Position numbers and translations under genes: made by a program. The notes beneath the pieces were generated by a model, which was not told the DNA's origin, did not search any database, and saw only the letters and a program-made list of their open reading frames with translations. Below, piece by piece: positions 8,536 to 16,979 of a DNA stretch of 64,000 nt. This DNA comes from Noviherbaspirillum pedocola. Lineage in GTDB: Bacteria > Pseudomonadota > Gammaproteobacteria > Burkholderiales > Burkholderiaceae_D. Location: NCBI RefSeq assembly GCF_016632335.1, contig NZ_JAEPBG010000001.1, positions 1 to 64,000 on the forward strand. Reading direction: 5' to 3'. The first letter of the stretch is position 1; each line of letters begins with the position of its first letter.

Positions 8536-8748
8536 TTAGCTGCAGCAATCTCGTTGCTCTTGCACCGGCGGGCACTTTACCGACCCATACGTACAGAAGA
8601 CACAACAGTCCCCAGACTTCGGACGAAGAACAGTCTTACAGTTCTCGCATTCGTAATAGAACTGACAGGCATCAGTCGGCATCGTTTCGCGTTTGGCGAA
8701 ACCGCACCTTGGGCAAGTCAATATCGATTCGGTAATTGGACCGGTCAT
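8536..8748 (-). CDS. small Cys-rich mer-operon-associated protein
   Basis: 70 residues, starting 5 bases after the merP stop codon. It holds C-P-R-C, C-E-N-C and then G-D-C-C-V-F-C-x-Y-G-S-V-K-C-P-P, a signature I recall from small proteins found beside heavy-metal genes; it ends R-D-C-C. Eleven cysteines in 70 residues imply zinc binding or capture of a thiophilic metal. It is cytoplasmic (no signal peptide). Sitting between merP and the reductase-like gene, it may pass metal between them, which is inference. Confidence 0.7.
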   Translation of the reverse strand: MTGPITESILTCPRCGFAKRETMPTDACQFYYECENCKTVLRPKSGDCCVFCTYGSVKCPPVQEQRDCCS

Positions 8749-8753
8749 CCTGA

Positions 8754-9032
8754 TTACCTTCGTGGCGTGGATGGGTAACCTGCATCGGTTGTAGCCTTGA
8801 CCAGCGCGGCAGTATCCGCCTTGGCCGGGTCAAACTGGACCGTCGCCGTCTTGTGGTCATAATCGACCTTGGCGTCTTCAACGCCTGGCACTTTTTGCAG
8901 CGCCTTTTTCACGGTCACTTCGCATAGCGAGCAGGTCATGTTCTTCACATCGAGAACTGTCGACTGTGACGCCGCGAATGCCGACGCCATGGGTAACAGG
9001 CCCAGCGCCAGGATTTTTGCAAGAAGTCGCAT
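8754..9032 (-). CDS. merP: MerP-like periplasmic mercury-binding protein
   Basis: 92 residues. The start at 9032 is chosen because AAGGAACC precedes it and a signal peptide follows (L-L-A-K-I-L-A-L-G-L-L-P-M-A-S-A-F-A). The mature part is a single heavy-metal-associated domain with N-M-T-C34-S-L-C37, and the C-terminus G-Y-P-S matches MerP. MerP takes Hg(II) in the periplasm with its two cysteines and hands it to MerT. It lies 11 bases downstream of merT in the same operon. Confidence 0.85.
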   Translation of the reverse strand: MRLLAKILALGLLPMASAFAASQSTVLDVKNMTCSLCEVTVKKALQKVPGVEDAKVDYDHKTATVQFDPAKADTAALVKATTDAGYPSTPRR

Positions 9033-9043
9033 TTTGGTTCCTT

Positions 9044-9391
9044 TCAGATAAATAGAGGGGCTACCGCCGGGAAAGCGAGCAATCCGATGATGAAGACGGT
9101 GACCACCCAGAAAATCGCACGCTGCCGTTTGACTACCACAGGAATAGCGCAAGCCTGCCCCGGACTACAGACTTGCTTGACCAGATAGAGACGGCGAAAC
9201 GCCATGGCAAAGAAAAGCACGGTAAGCCCAATGAATAGCGGCCGGTACGGTTCGAACGCCACCAGATTGCTAATCCAGGCGCCACCAATACCGAGCGTCA
9301 ACAGCAGTAAAGGACCGACGCAGCAAACTGAGGCGCCAATGGCGGCCAAAACGCCAACGGCTAGCGACCGTTTCGAATCCCAAAAAAGCAT
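9044..9391 (-). CDS. merT: MerT mercuric transport protein
   Basis: 115 residues, preceded by GGGAGGAG. Three hydrophobic segments fit the MerT topology. The first carries the vicinal pair S-V-C23-C24-V-G-P that accepts Hg(II) from MerP; the loop between the second and third carries C75-S-P-G-Q-A-C81, the cytoplasmic-side pair. First gene of the operon merT-merP-Cys-rich protein-reductase, read from the merR-merT intergenic promoter. Confidence 0.9.
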   Translation of the reverse strand: MLFWDSKRSLAVGVLAAIGASVCCVGPLLLLTLGIGGAWISNLVAFEPYRPLFIGLTVLFFAMAFRRLYLVKQVCSPGQACAIPVVVKRQRAIFWVVTVFIIGLLAFPAVAPLFI

Positions 9392-9421
9392 GAACGAACT
9401 CCTCCCTCAAATGACAACCAA

Positions 9422-9453
9422 AGTATAGACTGCGTACCTTGGTACGGAATCAA
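9422..9453 (-). promoter_or_regulatory. MerR-type promoter/operator for the mer operon
   Basis: On the minus strand TTGATT (-35) and TATACT (-10) are 20 bases apart, the long spacing typical of MerR-activated promoters. Between them lies the dyad CGTACC-AA-GGTACG (9433-9446), close to known mer operators with their GTAC half-sites. It sits between the divergent merT and merR genes, so it should serve MerR activation of merT and autorepression of merR. Confidence 0.75.
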
Positions 9454-9479
9454 GCACCTCTTGTAGTAGTCGAACTGCC

Positions 9480-9890
9480 ATGCTGACTATCGGACAAATT
9501 GCCAAGGCGGCCAATGTTAATGTCGAAACGGTGCGGTATTACCAGCGCCGTGGCCTGCTGCGCGAGCCAACAAAGCCACTGAACGGTCAGCGTCGTTATG
9601 ATGACGCTGACGTTCGTTGCCTTCGCTTCATCAAGCGCGCCCAGGCTTTGGGTTTTCGTTTGGATGAAATTGAGCATCTTCTGCGGCTGGAAGGTACGGA
9701 CTGCTGCCATGATATGCATGAGCTTGCCATTGATAAATTGTCCCTTATCGAGGCAAAGATTGCCGACCTGTTGAACATGCGCCAAGCACTGACCCGCCTC
9801 GTACAACAATGTGAGCATGGAGAGCACCAAGGCGCATGCCCAATCATTCAATCGCTCGCACTCGGTCTTGATGTCGATATGCTGAAATAA
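9480..9890 (+). CDS. merR: MerR mercury-responsive regulator
   Basis: 136 residues. The N-terminal winged helix-turn-helix (I-G-Q-I-A-K-A-A-N-V-N-V-E-T-V-R-Y-Y-Q-R-R-G-L) and the dimerisation helix are typical. Metal ligands: C76, C111 and C120 have spacings of 35 and 9, exactly those of the Hg(II)-binding cysteines of Tn501 MerR (C82, C117, C126), and C-P-I-I follows. This is good evidence for mercury sensing rather than copper or zinc. It is transcribed away from merT and shares its operator region. Confidence 0.85.
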   Translation: MLTIGQIAKAANVNVETVRYYQRRGLLREPTKPLNGQRRYDDADVRCLRFIKRAQALGFRLDEIEHLLRLEGTDCCHDMHELAIDKLSLIEAKIADLLNMRQALTRLVQQCEHGEHQGACPIIQSLALGLDVDMLK

Positions 9891-9913
9891 GGCCGTCTCG
9901 GTCGAACTTTCCA

Positions 9914-10582
9914 TCACATACCACTCTTGACACCCCATTTCACGAGTAGCCAATTGGCAGGATAGGTGGTCAGAAAACCTAGGACCATCCCGACCTGCAT
10001 CATGAACCAGAACACCATCGATGTCGGTTCAGGGCGGTGCGATGGCATCAGCATGAAATAGACCACCGCCATCCATGCGAACATGCCGACCTCAAATGCA
10101 ATGAGGGACAAGGTATCAGCCTTCACCGCATCTTTCAGCGCCTCGACAGGCGATGCTTTGGTCATCGCGCGAACAGGAAAATACTGGAACGCGATGCCAA
10201 ACAGGTAGGCCAACGTGAAAGACATCAAATAGTCCGCGTACAGCCGCTCTCCCAACACCTGCCATCCGATGACAAAGACAATTGGTGCGCCAATCAGGTC
10301 GCCGAGCACGCACCCGCTGCCGCAATGCGTAGCCGACAGGAATATGCTTTTCCAATGCGGCTTGCTTGCCGCCGACTTGGGGGCATCCATAGCGAGTGGG
10401 CGCCCCATGCCGGTGTACAGCCACCAGCCAATCATCGGGAAGTACAAGCCTGTAATCGGCCAGACCAGATTCATGATTTTCATCATTTGTGGATGCGCCA
10501 TGACATCCACTCCAATGGCAAGCGCTGTCATCACGCCGCCAATGACAGACAACCAGGCCAGGATAATCAACCAATGTGGCAT
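9914..10582 (-). CDS. DUF4396 membrane protein, downstream of cueR
   Basis: 222 residues from the ATG at 10582 (GGAG upstream; the longer frame adds an Arg-rich tail that looks non-coding). Five or six membrane segments are visible. A conserved-looking motif A-T-H-C-G-S-G-C-V-L-G-D at about residues 82-93 opens a central membrane segment and could bind metal; a Met-rich stretch (F-W-F-M-M-Q-V-G-M-V) lies near the end. I recall this as the DUF4396 family, with no assigned function. It starts 53 bases after the cueR stop codon and is probably the third gene of copA-cueR-DUF4396, hinting at a copper-linked role. Confidence 0.75.
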   Translation of the reverse strand: MPHWLIILAWLSVIGGVMTALAIGVDVMAHPQMMKIMNLVWPITGLYFPMIGWWLYTGMGRPLAMDAPKSAASKPHWKSIFLSATHCGSGCVLGDLIGAPIVFVIGWQVLGERLYADYLMSFTLAYLFGIAFQYFPVRAMTKASPVEALKDAVKADTLSLIAFEVGMFAWMAVVYFMLMPSHRPEPTSMVFWFMMQVGMVLGFLTTYPANWLLVKWGVKSGM

Positions 10583-10635
10583 ATCATTTCTCCATCGATA
10601 TTCGCGGGAATTGCCTACAGGCTTCCTTCTTCTGC

Positions 10636-11034
10636 CTAGTGGCGAGCGGTTCGCTCGAGCTCGTCGAGAATTGGGCATTCCGGCCGGTGGTTTCCTTCGC
10701 AGGTATCAGCAAGGTGCTGCAGTTGGTTCCGTATGGACTGCAGCTTTTCGATGTCTGCGTCGAGCTCGCTGATGTACTGGCGGGCGAGCTTGCGGACCTC
10801 TGAGTTTCTGCGACTACGGTCTTCCCAGAGCTCGAGTAGCGTTCGGATACGCTCAATAGAGAATCCCAGCTCGCGTGCGCGTTTGATGAAGCGTAGTTTC
10901 TGCACGTCAGTCTGGCCATACTGGCGATACCCGGATTCAGTACGGTGAACAGCAGAAATCAATTCGATGCTTTCGTAATACCGAATCATCTTTGCTTTCA
11001 CACCAGATGCCTCTGCTGCCTGTCCGATGTTCAT
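10636..11034 (-). CDS. cueR: CueR copper-responsive regulator
   Basis: 132 residues. The start at 11034 overlaps the copA stop codon (ATGA). MerR-type DNA-binding domain: [21 protein letters not shown]. The metal loop has C112 and C120 followed by P-I-L, the same positions as the Cu(I)/Ag(I) ligands of E. coli CueR, and no third cysteine. It therefore senses monovalent coinage metals and should activate the promoter in front of copA, and so also its own transcription. Confidence 0.88.
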   Translation of the reverse strand: MNIGQAAEASGVKAKMIRYYESIELISAVHRTESGYRQYGQTDVQKLRFIKRARELGFSIERIRTLLELWEDRSRRNSEVRKLARQYISELDADIEKLQSIRNQLQHLADTCEGNHRPECPILDELERTARH

Positions 11035-13454
11035 GACTGCCCTCCCTGCCCGGTTGCTGGCTTCCACCGGCGCAGCAGCAGTGCATTCGAGACCACGCTG
11101 ACGCTGCTGAATGCCATTGCTGCGCCCGCAATCACCGGATTCAGATATCCAAGAGCTGCCAGCGGAATGCCGATGACGTTGTAGAGGAAGGCCCAGCCAA
11201 GGTTTTGTTGAATCTTGCGGTATGTCTTCTTGGAGATATCGATGGCGTCTGCCACGAGCACCGGGTCTCCACGCATCAGGGTAATGCCCGCCGTGTGTAT
11301 GGCGACGTCCGTACCGGTGGCCATGGCAATGCCGACATCGGCTGCCGCAAGAGCAGGCGCGTCATTGATGCCGTCACCGACCATCGCCACTTTGCCTCCA
11401 TCGCGTTTCAGCGCAGTAACGACGTTCGCTTTGTCCGCAGGCAGAACCTCGGCCTCGAAATCCGTAACGCCGACGGCGGCTGCAACGGCTTTCGCACTTC
11501 CTGCATTGTCCCCGGTCAGCATTACCGAGCGTACCCCGATGCGGTTAAGCCGGGACACCGCTGCCTTCGCCGAAGCCTTGAGCGTGTCGCCAAAGGCCAA
11601 GAGCCCGGCAAGTGCAATGTCGTCAGCAGTTTGCACCGCTAGCCAGGATACGGTTTGTCCGGCGTCTTCATGGGCTTTGGCAGCGTTTTCCATCTGCGTT
11701 ACCGGGACGCCGATTTCTTCCATCAGGCGCTTGTTGCCCAAGAACACCGTTGCGCCGTCCACATCAGCCTGGACGCCACGTCCGGGAAGCGCTTTGGCTG
11801 CGGAAGCGGGGCGAAGTACGACTGCGCGGGAAACGGCAGCGACTTCGACTGCCTTCGCCAAAGGGTGGTCGCTGTACTGCTGAACGGCCCTGGCGAGCTC
11901 GAGAACTTCACTATCTGACCGGGCAGCGCCCTCAATACCGACGACTGCTGGCTTGCCTTCCGTCAGCGTGCCGGTCTTGTCGAACGCCACCGTAGTTACC
12001 GCATGCGCGGTTTCAAGAGCTTCCGCATCCTTGATAAGGATGCCGTATCGAGCGGCTGCGCCGGTGCCAGCCATGATGGAAGTCGGCGTGGCCAGACCAA
12101 GCGCGCAAGGGCAGGCAATCACCTGGACCGCCACAGCGTTCAACAAGGCTTGCTGCCAGTCTCCGGTAAGCAAGCCCCAACCGAAGAACGTGACCAGTGA
12201 GATGAACAAGACAACCGGGACGAAGACTGCACTCACCTTGTCGACGAGCCGCTGAATCGGGGCCTTTACCGCTTGCGCCTCTTCGACCAGTTTGATGATA
12301 TGCGAGAGCATCGTCGCGCCGCCAACGGCGGTAGCTTCCAGCACGAGAAGACCTTCGGCATTTACCGCGCCCCCGGTCACTGCGTCGCCAATGGTCTTGG
12401 CCACCGGCAGGCTTTCGCCGGTCAGAAGGGATTCATCCAGGTGGCTGCTTCCTTCGATAACGACGCCATCGACCGGAAGACGGTCTCCCGGGCGGACAAT
12501 CACCGTATCGCCTACCTGAACAGAAGCAATCGGCACCTCGCTCTCTTGACCATCACGCCGAATAATTGCGACGGCCGAACGCAAGGATTCGAGCGCACGC
12601 AAGGCGGCAACCGTCTGGTGTTTCGCTCGAGCTTCCATCCATTTGCCGAGCAAAATCAGCGTAATGACAACGGCAGACGATTCGAAATACAAATGATGCA
12701 TGCCTTGGTGGCCCGCGTCTTTTATCAGCAGATAAACCGACAGGCCGTAGGCAGCGCTTGTCCCGAGAGCGACGAGCAGGTCCATGTTGCCTGACTTGGC
12801 TCGCAGCGCCTTCCAGCCCGCCTTGTAAAAGCGGGCACCCAACCAGAACTGCACTGGCGTGGCCAGCAATAGCTGCAACCATCCGGACAGCATCCAGTCC
12901 CGGCCGAACAGCATTCCGAACATCGGGGCGACCAGTGGTGCGCTCAACAGGGCTGATACCGCGACCGGCCACCACGTTGGAAGTCGATTCGCGGGTTGTG
13001 ACGCGGGCGCGCCCCCGGCTTCGACAGCTGCGTCATAGCCAGCTTTTTGCACGGCGGCGATGAGAACATCGACCGGCACACCAGTCGTGCGGATTTGCGC
13101 CTTTTCAGTCGCAAGATTGACAGACGCCTCGGTGACGCCCGGCACCTTTCTGAGCACCTTTTCCAAGCGTGCCACACAAGACGCGCAGGTCATGCCGGAA
13201 ATCGACAATGCGACTTGTTCTCCGGGCACTTCATAACCGGCCTTTTCCACCGCCTTCGAAATCGCCTCGAAGCTTACGGTGGGCGCTGCGTACACGGTGG
13301 CGTTCTCGGTTGCCATATTGACGGAAGCACTCTTCACCCCAGGAACTGCTTGTAACGCCTTTTCCACACGTGAGACGCACGATGCGCAAGTCATCCCACC
13401 GATTTTGAAGCTCAGTTCCGTGGTGTCTGCTCTTTCCCTAACAGCGGTATCCAT
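11031..13454 (-). CDS. copA: CopA Cu(I)-exporting P1B-type ATPase
   Basis: 807 residues. Two N-terminal metal-binding domains with M-T-C23-A-S-C26 and M-T-C90-A-S-C93; eight membrane segments; actuator T-G-E-S near 345; the Cu(I) channel motif C-P-C at 448-450; phosphorylation site D-K-T-G-T near 492; S-D-H-P in the nucleotide domain; hinge G-D-G-I-N-D-A-P near 700. It moves Cu(I) (and Ag(I)) from cytoplasm to periplasm using ATP. First gene of a copA-cueR-DUF4396 operon. The antisense frames across it are shadows. Confidence 0.95.
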   Translation of the reverse strand: MDTAVRERADTTELSFKIGGMTCASCVSRVEKALQAVPGVKSASVNMATENATVYAAPTVSFEAISKAVEKAGYEVPGEQVALSISGMTCASCVARLEKVLRKVPGVTEASVNLATEKAQIRTTGVPVDVLIAAVQKAGYDAAVEAGGAPASQPANRLPTWWPVAVSALLSAPLVAPMFGMLFGRDWMLSGWLQLLLATPVQFWLGARFYKAGWKALRAKSGNMDLLVALGTSAAYGLSVYLLIKDAGHQGMHHLYFESSAVVITLILLGKWMEARAKHQTVAALRALESLRSAVAIIRRDGQESEVPIASVQVGDTVIVRPGDRLPVDGVVIEGSSHLDESLLTGESLPVAKTIGDAVTGGAVNAEGLLVLEATAVGGATMLSHIIKLVEEAQAVKAPIQRLVDKVSAVFVPVVLFISLVTFFGWGLLTGDWQQALLNAVAVQVIACPCALGLATPTSIMAGTGAAARYGILIKDAEALETAHAVTTVAFDKTGTLTEGKPAVVGIEGAARSDSEVLELARAVQQYSDHPLAKAVEVAAVSRAVVLRPASAAKALPGRGVQADVDGATVFLGNKRLMEEIGVPVTQMENAAKAHEDAGQTVSWLAVQTADDIALAGLLAFGDTLKASAKAAVSRLNRIGVRSVMLTGDNAGSAKAVAAAVGVTDFEAEVLPADKANVVTALKRDGGKVAMVGDGINDAPALAAADVGIAMATGTDVAIHTAGITLMRGDPVLVADAIDISKKTYRKIQQNLGWAFLYNVIGIPLAALGYLNPVIAGAAMAFSSVSVVSNALLLRRWKPATGQGGQS

Positions 13455-13477
13455 AAAACCTCCTGTCTATGTCCCTC

Positions 13478-13508
13478 ACGATAGTGATTCCAACGATGGG
13501 AAGGTCAA
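13478..13508 (-). promoter_or_regulatory. CueR-type promoter of copA
   Basis: On the minus strand TTGACC (-35) and TATCGT (-10) are separated by 19 bases, with ACCTTCCC at one side and GGAATC at the other of the spacer (13486-13505). This is the layout of CueR-controlled copA promoters. It lies 24 bases before the copA start codon. Confidence 0.75.
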
Positions 13509-13551
13509 GGGAGGATTTTGGTGGTAACGAGACGGAACAGGCATACTCTGT

Positions 13552-13672
13552 CTACAGCGCTTTACGCCTGGAAACATCGAGCGCAAAGCGGGCGTCCATC
13601 TTGTGTGGATGGTCAAGTGCGACCAACTGTGCCGCACTTTCAGGCGGAATGGTGAATTGCAAACGCGTAGAC
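13552..13672 (-). pseudogene. possible C-terminal fragment of an unknown gene
   Basis: Between copA's promoter and the bufD stop codon, a minus-strand frame reads like protein for about 40 residues (Q-F-T-I-P-P-E-S-A-A-Q-L-V-A-L, then D-A-R-F-A-L-D-V-S) and ends in TAG at 13552. There is no start codon or ribosome binding site, so it is either a remnant or chance. I do not recognise it. Confidence 0.25.
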
Positions 13673-13696
13673 TTTCTTATTCTTTGCCCCCGCGAC

Positions 13697-14179
13697 TTAC
13701 CGGCCCAGGACTACGGGTCCACTGAGCCGTCGGTATAGCCAGTAGTCTACTGACCATTTTCCAGCGCCTCGGCACAACAAGATAAGCAGCATTGCTGCCC
13801 ATTGAATATGGGTTGGCCATGCAAGCGGATACACAAACACCTCAATGACGGTCGTCATCCCGAGCAACACCAAGGCCACCGGGCGGGTCGCCAACCCGAG
13901 GATTAGGAGTACCGGTGTTGTCAGCTCGATAGAGACTGCAAGATAGGCGGCAATCTCAGGAGGAAGAAACGGCAACCGATACTCCTCCCGGAATAGTTCA
14001 AGCGCGGTACTCCAATTGGCCAGCTTCGTCATCGCCGAGTTCCAGAATATGGTGGCGACAGCGAACCGTAACGGGAGCGCGAGCAAGCTGTAGGGCACCC
14101 GCTCGAGCCATCCAACTATGCTTCGCGACCAGCTTGTCGACGACGAGTCCCATAATGCAGATTGTGAAAGATGCTTCAT
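13697..14179 (-). CDS. bufD: DoxX-family membrane protein of the bufferin operon (BufD-like)
   Basis: 160 residues, DoxX-like: four membrane segments including L-P-L-R-F-A-V-A-T-I-F-W-N-S-A-M-T-K-L and P-V-L-L-I-L-G-L-A-T-R. The start overlaps the stop codon of the upstream DUF2063 gene by 4 bases. DoxX proteins are the usual fourth member of bufferin/MNIO operons (bufABCD); an electron-transfer or maturation role in the membrane has been suggested for the family but I cannot show it here. Last gene of the operon. Confidence 0.8.
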   Translation of the reverse strand: MKHLSQSALWDSSSTSWSRSIVGWLERVPYSLLALPLRFAVATIFWNSAMTKLANWSTALELFREEYRLPFLPPEIAAYLAVSIELTTPVLLILGLATRPVALVLLGMTTVIEVFVYPLAWPTHIQWAAMLLILLCRGAGKWSVDYWLYRRLSGPVVLGR

Positions 14180-14991
14180 ATGACATCCTCTCCGAGTAAT
14201 AACTCGCGCGCCCTCATGGACAGGTCAATATCGGTGAAGCAGCCTGATGCAAGAAGCGACGCGAGCCAAAGATGTGTCTCGGCTTCCGGCATCCCGACGA
14301 GAGCCGTACCCAATTGCTGTCCTGCAAGCAGCGCGGCGGTAAGCTTCCACTGCCACCCCGCTATTCGTTCCACTTCTATTCCCGACGCGGACCGGCGAAC
14401 AAGCAAAAACACCGCAGCGTTATCCAGGCTGATTTGCGCCAAGGCGCTCTCGTCACGGTCCAAGACCGCGCGCCAAATGACATCGATTGGAAACGTGGAC
14501 TGGAGCATCCGTACGGCAGGATGCGCCACAAACCGCACGTTTCCGAGTTCTGACTGTTCCACGCAAGCGAGGCGAGCGACCTCGAGAGGTTCTTTATCGG
14601 GCGCATGCAGGGCCTCATTCACAGCCCATTCAAGCCGTGCAGTATCAGGGAGATAGCCAAGTGCCGCCGCTTCGGGCATGCGTGCAAAAAAATCCGGAAA
14701 TCCGGCGCCATAGGCGTCCAGGTACGCGCTCATCGGCGGGTTCTGCTCGATGAACAAGCGTGCGGCGCCCTCGAAGAATTCGGCCCCGACCAACAATTGG
14801 ACGACCGGATAAGACAAGCGTAGTGAGCTGACCAGCGTACTGGTTACGGTATTACGGTAAATCGTGATTCGGCTACGGGCGTCCAGTCCATCAGTCACGA
14901 CAAATTCGGAGGCATGACTATCGCCTGCACTGAGTAGGTCAGAGTAGACTGCCTGCTGCAGCTCAAGCAGCGTTGGCGTACGGGGATGCAT
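14176..14991 (-). CDS. bufC: DUF2063 partner of MNIO enzyme (BufC-like)
   Basis: 271 residues from the ATG at 14991, overlapping the 3' end of bufB by 29 bases; the longer start at 15021 is less likely. The N-terminal part has the DUF2063 signature: R-I-T-I-Y-R-N-T-V, then L-R-L-S-Y-P-V-V and A-R-L-F-I-E-Q-N-P-P. In bufferin systems this protein carries a peptide-recognition (RRE-like) role and forms a complex with the DUF692 enzyme to bring in the BufA precursor. The C-terminal half is a variable helical domain. Confidence 0.82.
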   Translation of the reverse strand: MHPRTPTLLELQQAVYSDLLSAGDSHASEFVVTDGLDARSRITIYRNTVTSTLVSSLRLSYPVVQLLVGAEFFEGAARLFIEQNPPMSAYLDAYGAGFPDFFARMPEAAALGYLPDTARLEWAVNEALHAPDKEPLEVARLACVEQSELGNVRFVAHPAVRMLQSTFPIDVIWRAVLDRDESALAQISLDNAAVFLLVRRSASGIEVERIAGWQWKLTAALLAGQQLGTALVGMPEAETHLWLASLLASGCFTDIDLSMRARELLLGEDVI

Positions 14992-15853
14992 TTCGCTGTT
15001 TCTCCAAAGCTGCCGTGGCAATTGCCGCCTCTTCCATCAACACGTCGAGCGCGGGCACGCTCGTGTCCCATTCAATCAAGGTCGGGACACATCCGAAACG
15101 TTTGAGCGCTTGCTCATAAAGGGACCAGACTGACGACGCAACACGTGAACCATGGTCGTCGATGAGAATGACCTGGCCATTGTCGAGTTGGCGTTCACTG
15201 TGGCCAGCCAAATGAATTTCGGTAACTGCCTCCGGCGGCAAGGCATCCAGATAGGCTTTGGCATCCCAGCCATGGTTCTTGGCGCTGACATATATGTTGT
15301 TGACGTCGCACAAGATGCCGCAACCGGTTCGCCGTGCCACTTCGGCGAGAAACTCCCACTCTGGGATAGTTGAATGTTGGAAACGTAGGTAGGACGAGGG
15401 ATTTTCGATTGCGATACGGCGCTGCAGGCAAGACTGCATATGGTCAACGTTATTGCATACGACGCGCAACGCTTCCTCGGTCAACGGCAGCGGTAGCAAA
15501 TCGGCTAGATACCTTCCGCCGATGACACTCCACGAGAGATGCTCCGATACCAGTCCAGGTTCGACACGCTCTACGACTGCGCGAACGCGGTTCAAATGGT
15601 GAACATCGATTCCTTCGGCACTTCCAAGTGATAATCCGACTCCATGCAGCGAAATCGGATAGTCGCGTCGAATGGAGTCCAGACAGCCAGGCGTTCTACC
15701 TCCGCCCATGTAGTTTTCCGTGTGCACTTCAAACCAGGCGATAGCAGGACGCTCATCTATCACTTCCTGATGATGTCGGAAGCGCAGCCCGACGCCGGCG
15801 CGTGCCGGAATCAGGCTGGATGCACGCAGCGAAGCAGATAATGCAGCATGCAT
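14963..15853 (-). CDS. bufB: DUF692 multinuclear iron oxidase (BufB-like)
   Basis: 296 residues from the ATG at 15853; the longer frame to 16009 overlaps bufA and has an Arg-rich non-family N-terminus. The TIM-barrel ligands of MNIO enzymes are all visible: F-E-V-H-T-E-N-Y, S-L-H-G-V-G, S-E-H-L-S-W, I-E-N-P-S-S-Y, C-D-V-N-N-I-Y, E-I-H-L-A-G-H, D-D-H-G and I-E-W-D. The family uses two or three iron ions to oxidise cysteines of a precursor peptide, giving copper-binding heterocycles in bufferins. Here the substrate is the adjacent bufA product, 13 bases upstream. Confidence 0.9.
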   Translation of the reverse strand: MHAALSASLRASSLIPARAGVGLRFRHHQEVIDERPAIAWFEVHTENYMGGGRTPGCLDSIRRDYPISLHGVGLSLGSAEGIDVHHLNRVRAVVERVEPGLVSEHLSWSVIGGRYLADLLPLPLTEEALRVVCNNVDHMQSCLQRRIAIENPSSYLRFQHSTIPEWEFLAEVARRTGCGILCDVNNIYVSAKNHGWDAKAYLDALPPEAVTEIHLAGHSERQLDNGQVILIDDHGSRVASSVWSLYEQALKRFGCVPTLIEWDTSVPALDVLMEEAAIATAALEKQRNASPYANAA

Positions 15854-15866
15854 AGCCGACTCTCGC

Positions 15867-16187
15867 TCAGGTAGGATTCGGCTTGCCGCCCTGGATTTTG
15901 CTGCAATCGCCTGCTGGTAGCAGAACGAACGACTTCGTATCGCGCGCCTGCGTCGCCTGACCGGCACAGGAGTGGGCTCCCTCGGCACAGTCATTCTTTG
16001 CCGCGGCATTGATGCCGTAGCATTTTTCGAGCTTGCTATTTTTCATTCTTGCCATGTTGTCTTTGACCACTTGCGGCATGGCGCCCATATCTTTCGACTG
16101 CTGTGCTTGAGCAGGGAGAGCTTGCATGGCGAGCGCCAAGCCGATGGCTGAAGACAGGGTCGAGGCGGCCAAAACGTGTTTGTTCAT
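15867..16187 (-). CDS. bufA: bufferin precursor peptide, DUF2282 (BufA1-like)
   Basis: 106 residues from the ATG at 16187 (GGAG upstream). A signal peptide (V-L-A-A-S-T-L-S-S-A-I-G-L-A-L-A, cleavage near A-Q-A) precedes a core with four cysteines at 56, 67, 74 and 95 in the DUF2282 pattern: E-K-C-Y-G, N-D-C-A, H-S-C-A-G, G-D-C-S-K. Bufferins are secreted, their cysteines are modified by the MNIO enzyme, and they bind copper in the periplasm. It is the first gene of bufABCD and lies behind a SigF-type promoter. Met-rich stretch near 34-48 (M-G-A-M, N-M-A-R-M). Confidence 0.88.
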   Translation of the reverse strand: MNKHVLAASTLSSAIGLALAMQALPAQAQQSKDMGAMPQVVKDNMARMKNSKLEKCYGINAAAKNDCAEGAHSCAGQATQARDTKSFVLLPAGDCSKIQGGKPNPT

Positions 16188-16237
16188 CTTGCATTCTCCG
16201 GAAGATTGCGGCCCGATTTCGGCACCGTATCTTGAAG

Positions 16238-16263
16238 TTCGGCGGAACACCGCTAAAGGTTAC
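16238..16263 (-). promoter_or_regulatory. ECF (SigF-type) promoter of the bufferin operon
   Basis: On the minus strand GTAACC (16258-16263) and CGAA (16238-16241) are separated by exactly 16 bases. That is the -35/-10 signature I recall for the Caulobacter SigF regulon, which also drives a bufferin operon. It lies 50 bases before the bufA start codon. The divergent gene encodes the matching type of sigma factor. Confidence 0.75.
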
Positions 16264-16286
16264 CGTCCTTTCAAAATATTTTTTGC

Positions 16287-16979
16287 ATGACGTTTGCCCG
16301 GTCCATCGCGCAAAATGCAGCCATGCTCAAGTACCCATTTCGTCTCGGCCCCTCCACAGACCTGGAGCATGAAGCCGAGAAGTTCACCACGTCGAAAGTG
16401 CAGACTGAATCGTCAAGTCTTCGAGGAGACGGGACATTGGACTGGTCCATTGCGATGGCCAATGCACAAGCTGGCGACCAGGAGGCCTATCGCCGACTCC
16501 TTGAAGGCATCACCCCTTATGTACGAGCGCTCGTGGCCCACCAGATACGCAATAGCGCCGACATCGAGGATACGGTTCAAGATGTTTTGCTGACGATACA
16601 CTCGGTACGCCATACCTATGACCCGTCGCGCCCATTCGGGCCATGGCTGGTTGCTATTGTGAACAGGCGAATTACCGACGGGTTACGCCGGCGTGGGCGT
16701 GTTGACGCGCGCGAGATGCCGCTTCAACCTGAGCACGAAACTTTTGTTTCCACGGATACTAACTCGCAAGAAGAAGCTGTGGACGCGCGCTTGGTACGCG
16801 CCGCCGTCGAGCGCTTGTCGGCAGGACAGCGTCACGCCGTGCGCATGCTGAAGCTGGAAGAAATGTCACTAGAGGAAGCTTCCGCTGCGAGCGGGATGTC
16901 GATATCCGCGCTAAAGGTCGCGACGCACCGGGCAATGAAGCGCCTGCAAGAGCTATTCAAGCAGGGAGATAAGAGATGA
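16287..16979 (+). CDS. sigF: ECF sigma factor (SigF-like) controlling the bufferin operon
   Basis: 230 residues from this ATG, but the start is uncertain: a TTG at 16437 preceded by AGGAG would give a 180-residue protein of more usual length. Region 2 (Q-E-A-Y-R-R-L-L, D-I-E-D-T-V-Q-D-V-L-L-T-I-H) and region 4 (L-S-A-G-Q-R-H-A-V-R-M-L-K-L-E-E-M-S-L-E-E-A-S) are clear. The next gene, overlapping by 4 bases, is its NrsF-type anti-sigma. Release of the sigma factor by metal stress should switch on bufABCD. Confidence 0.85.
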   Translation: MTFARSIAQNAAMLKYPFRLGPSTDLEHEAEKFTTSKVQTESSSLRGDGTLDWSIAMANAQAGDQEAYRRLLEGITPYVRALVAHQIRNSADIEDTVQDVLLTIHSVRHTYDPSRPFGPWLVAIVNRRITDGLRRRGRVDAREMPLQPEHETFVSTDTNSQEEAVDARLVRAAVERLSAGQRHAVRMLKLEEMSLEEASAASGMSISALKVATHRAMKRLQELFKQGDKR

